Part shown: piece by piece, positions 12,726 through 13,405 of the stretch
How positions within the stretch are numbered: the first letter of the stretch is position 1
How the letters are laid out: each line of letters starts with the position of its first letter
Source of the DNA: Pseudomonadota bacterium
GTDB taxonomy: Bacteria > Pseudomonadota > Gammaproteobacteria > Xanthomonadales > Rhodanobacteraceae
Assembly (NCBI GenBank): GCA_021783385.1
Contig: JAJXTX010000048.1
Span: 1 to 13,405, forward strand
Length of the DNA stretch: 13,405 nucleotides
Reading direction: 5' to 3'
The notes under the pieces: model-generated
Told to the model about the DNA's origin: nothing
Database searches by the model: none
What the model saw: only the letters and a program-made list of their open reading frames with translations
Position numbers and translations under genes: made by a program

Positions 12726-13405
12726 ATGCCCATCAAGCGATTGTCTGTTCTTGCCATTGCCGTTTCCGCGCTGCTGCTGTCCGGCGCGCTGCAAGCCAAA
12801 GCCCCGGTTTCCCTTGACGCTCCGCTGATTGCGAACAACTCCCGGCAAGTGCTGAACCAGCTGCCGGTGTTCAACTCCTCCCCGCTGCTGGCGCAGTCCA
12901 GCGCCCCCAGCTACGCCGATGCCCTGAGCGTGCAGGGCGAGCAGGCCAGCGCCGGTGTGGGCAGCGGCATGGCCCCCGGCGCAGACGTCGGGCAGGCGGT
13001 CGAGACCGCTCCCGCGGTCAACGCCGACGGCAGCGAAAACGTCACCGACCTGCGCAAGGCGCTGATCGCACTGGCAATGAAGCTGCGCGACATCCGCTAT
13101 GTGCGCGGCGGCCACAGTCCCGCCACCGGTTTCGATTGCAGCGGCTTTGTCCGCTACGTGTTTGCCCACGCGATCGGCATGCAGCTGCCGACCAACTCGG
13201 CGTCGCAGTTCCTGGCCGGGCTCAAGGTCAAGCGCGCCGACATGAAGCCGGGCGATCTGGTGTTCTTCCACACCCACGGCAGGCGGCGCATTTCGCATGT
13301 CGGCATCTACATTGCCGACGGCCAGTTCATCCACTCGCCCACCACCGGCAAATCCGTGCAGATCTCCAGCCTCGACGAAGCCTACTGGGCCAAGCATTTC
13401 GTCGG
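12726..13405 (+). CDS. secreted NlpC/P60 (C40) cell-wall endopeptidase, partial at the right edge
   Basis: The 226 visible codons probably lack only a short C-terminal tail. Seen: a signal peptide with basic start MPIKR, hydrophobic core LAIAVSALLLSGAL and cleavage near ALQA-KA (about residue 24), a low-complexity Ser/Ala/Gly linker (about 25-105), then the NlpC/P60 domain with C138 in GFDCSGFVRYVF, H191 in ISHVGIYI and third catalytic-position H203 in QFIHSP; KPGDLVFFHTHG (174-185) is also typical. Known relatives cut gamma-D-Glu-diaminopimelate bonds in peptidoglycan stem peptides, in the periplasm. No LysM or SH3 anchor is visible. ATG 12726 was chosen from the signal peptide; AGGGA lies about 10 nt upstream, a little far. 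It starts 215 nt after yggS and probably has its own promoter. Confidence 0.93.
   Translation, partial: MPIKRLSVLAIAVSALLLSGALQAKAPVSLDAPLIANNSRQVLNQLPVFNSSPLLAQSSAPSYADALSVQGEQASAGVGSGMAPGADVGQAVETAPAVNADGSENVTDLRKALIALAMKLRDIRYVRGGHSPATGFDCSGFVRYVFAHAIGMQLPTNSASQFLAGLKVKRADMKPGDLVFFHTHGRRRISHVGIYIADGQFIHSPTTGKSVQISSLDEAYWAKHFV

Noticed and set aside
1..13405. CRISPR arrays, tRNA or rRNA genes, insertion sequences, prophage genes or toxin-antitoxin pairs
   Set aside because: No regular repeat-spacer pattern, cloverleaf-like spacer, transposase, integrase or small paired genes were found on either strand by reading.

Overview
The window looks like chromosomal DNA from a GC-rich gammaproteobacterium, most likely a xanthomonad of the Rhodanobacter/Dyella type. 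This rests on strong G/C third-position bias, many ATGA-type gene overlaps, a GTAG-headed REP-like hairpin and general protein resemblance; no database search was possible. There is no rRNA, tRNA, CRISPR array, insertion sequence or prophage gene, and no stretch longer than about 215 bases lacks a gene.

Left block (1-2378, minus strand): a carboxylesterase-type alpha/beta hydrolase, two half-size EamA/SMR-like membrane proteins and a DegT/ArnB-type PLP aminotransferase cut by the left edge. The first three are almost seamless (2-nt gap, then a 4-nt overlap). An aminotransferase beside a pair of small four-helix transporters recalls the Arn lipid A aminosugar system, so a small envelope or lipid-linked amino-compound pathway is plausible, but its product is not readable.

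Central block (2451-9065, minus strand): an OmpR-type response regulator and a TctE/QseC-type histidine kinase, then an outer-membrane factor, a DevC/MacB-like permease, an ATPase and a lipoprotein HlyD-family adaptor. Together these form a complete tripartite ABC exporter with its own two-component system. The cargo is unknown. The most interesting regulatory signals lie here: an imperfect palindrome beside the regulator's -10 box, whose right half recurs before the exporter genes.

Right block (9158-13405): a GNAT acetyltransferase and a small SET-domain methyltransferase (minus strand), divergent from an M20 metallopeptidase (plus strand, clear extended -10 promoter). Then come the PLP-homeostasis protein YggS, an unusually AT-rich 215-nt spacer with a 10-bp direct repeat, and a secreted NlpC/P60 cell-wall hydrolase cut by the right edge.

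No single locus stands out as a wholly new system. The best leads are the self-contained regulator-exporter module, the aminotransferase/SMR-pair/esterase cluster (both SMR halves carry an Asp where EmrE has its essential Glu14), and the SET-GNAT pair of possible protein-modifying enzymes.
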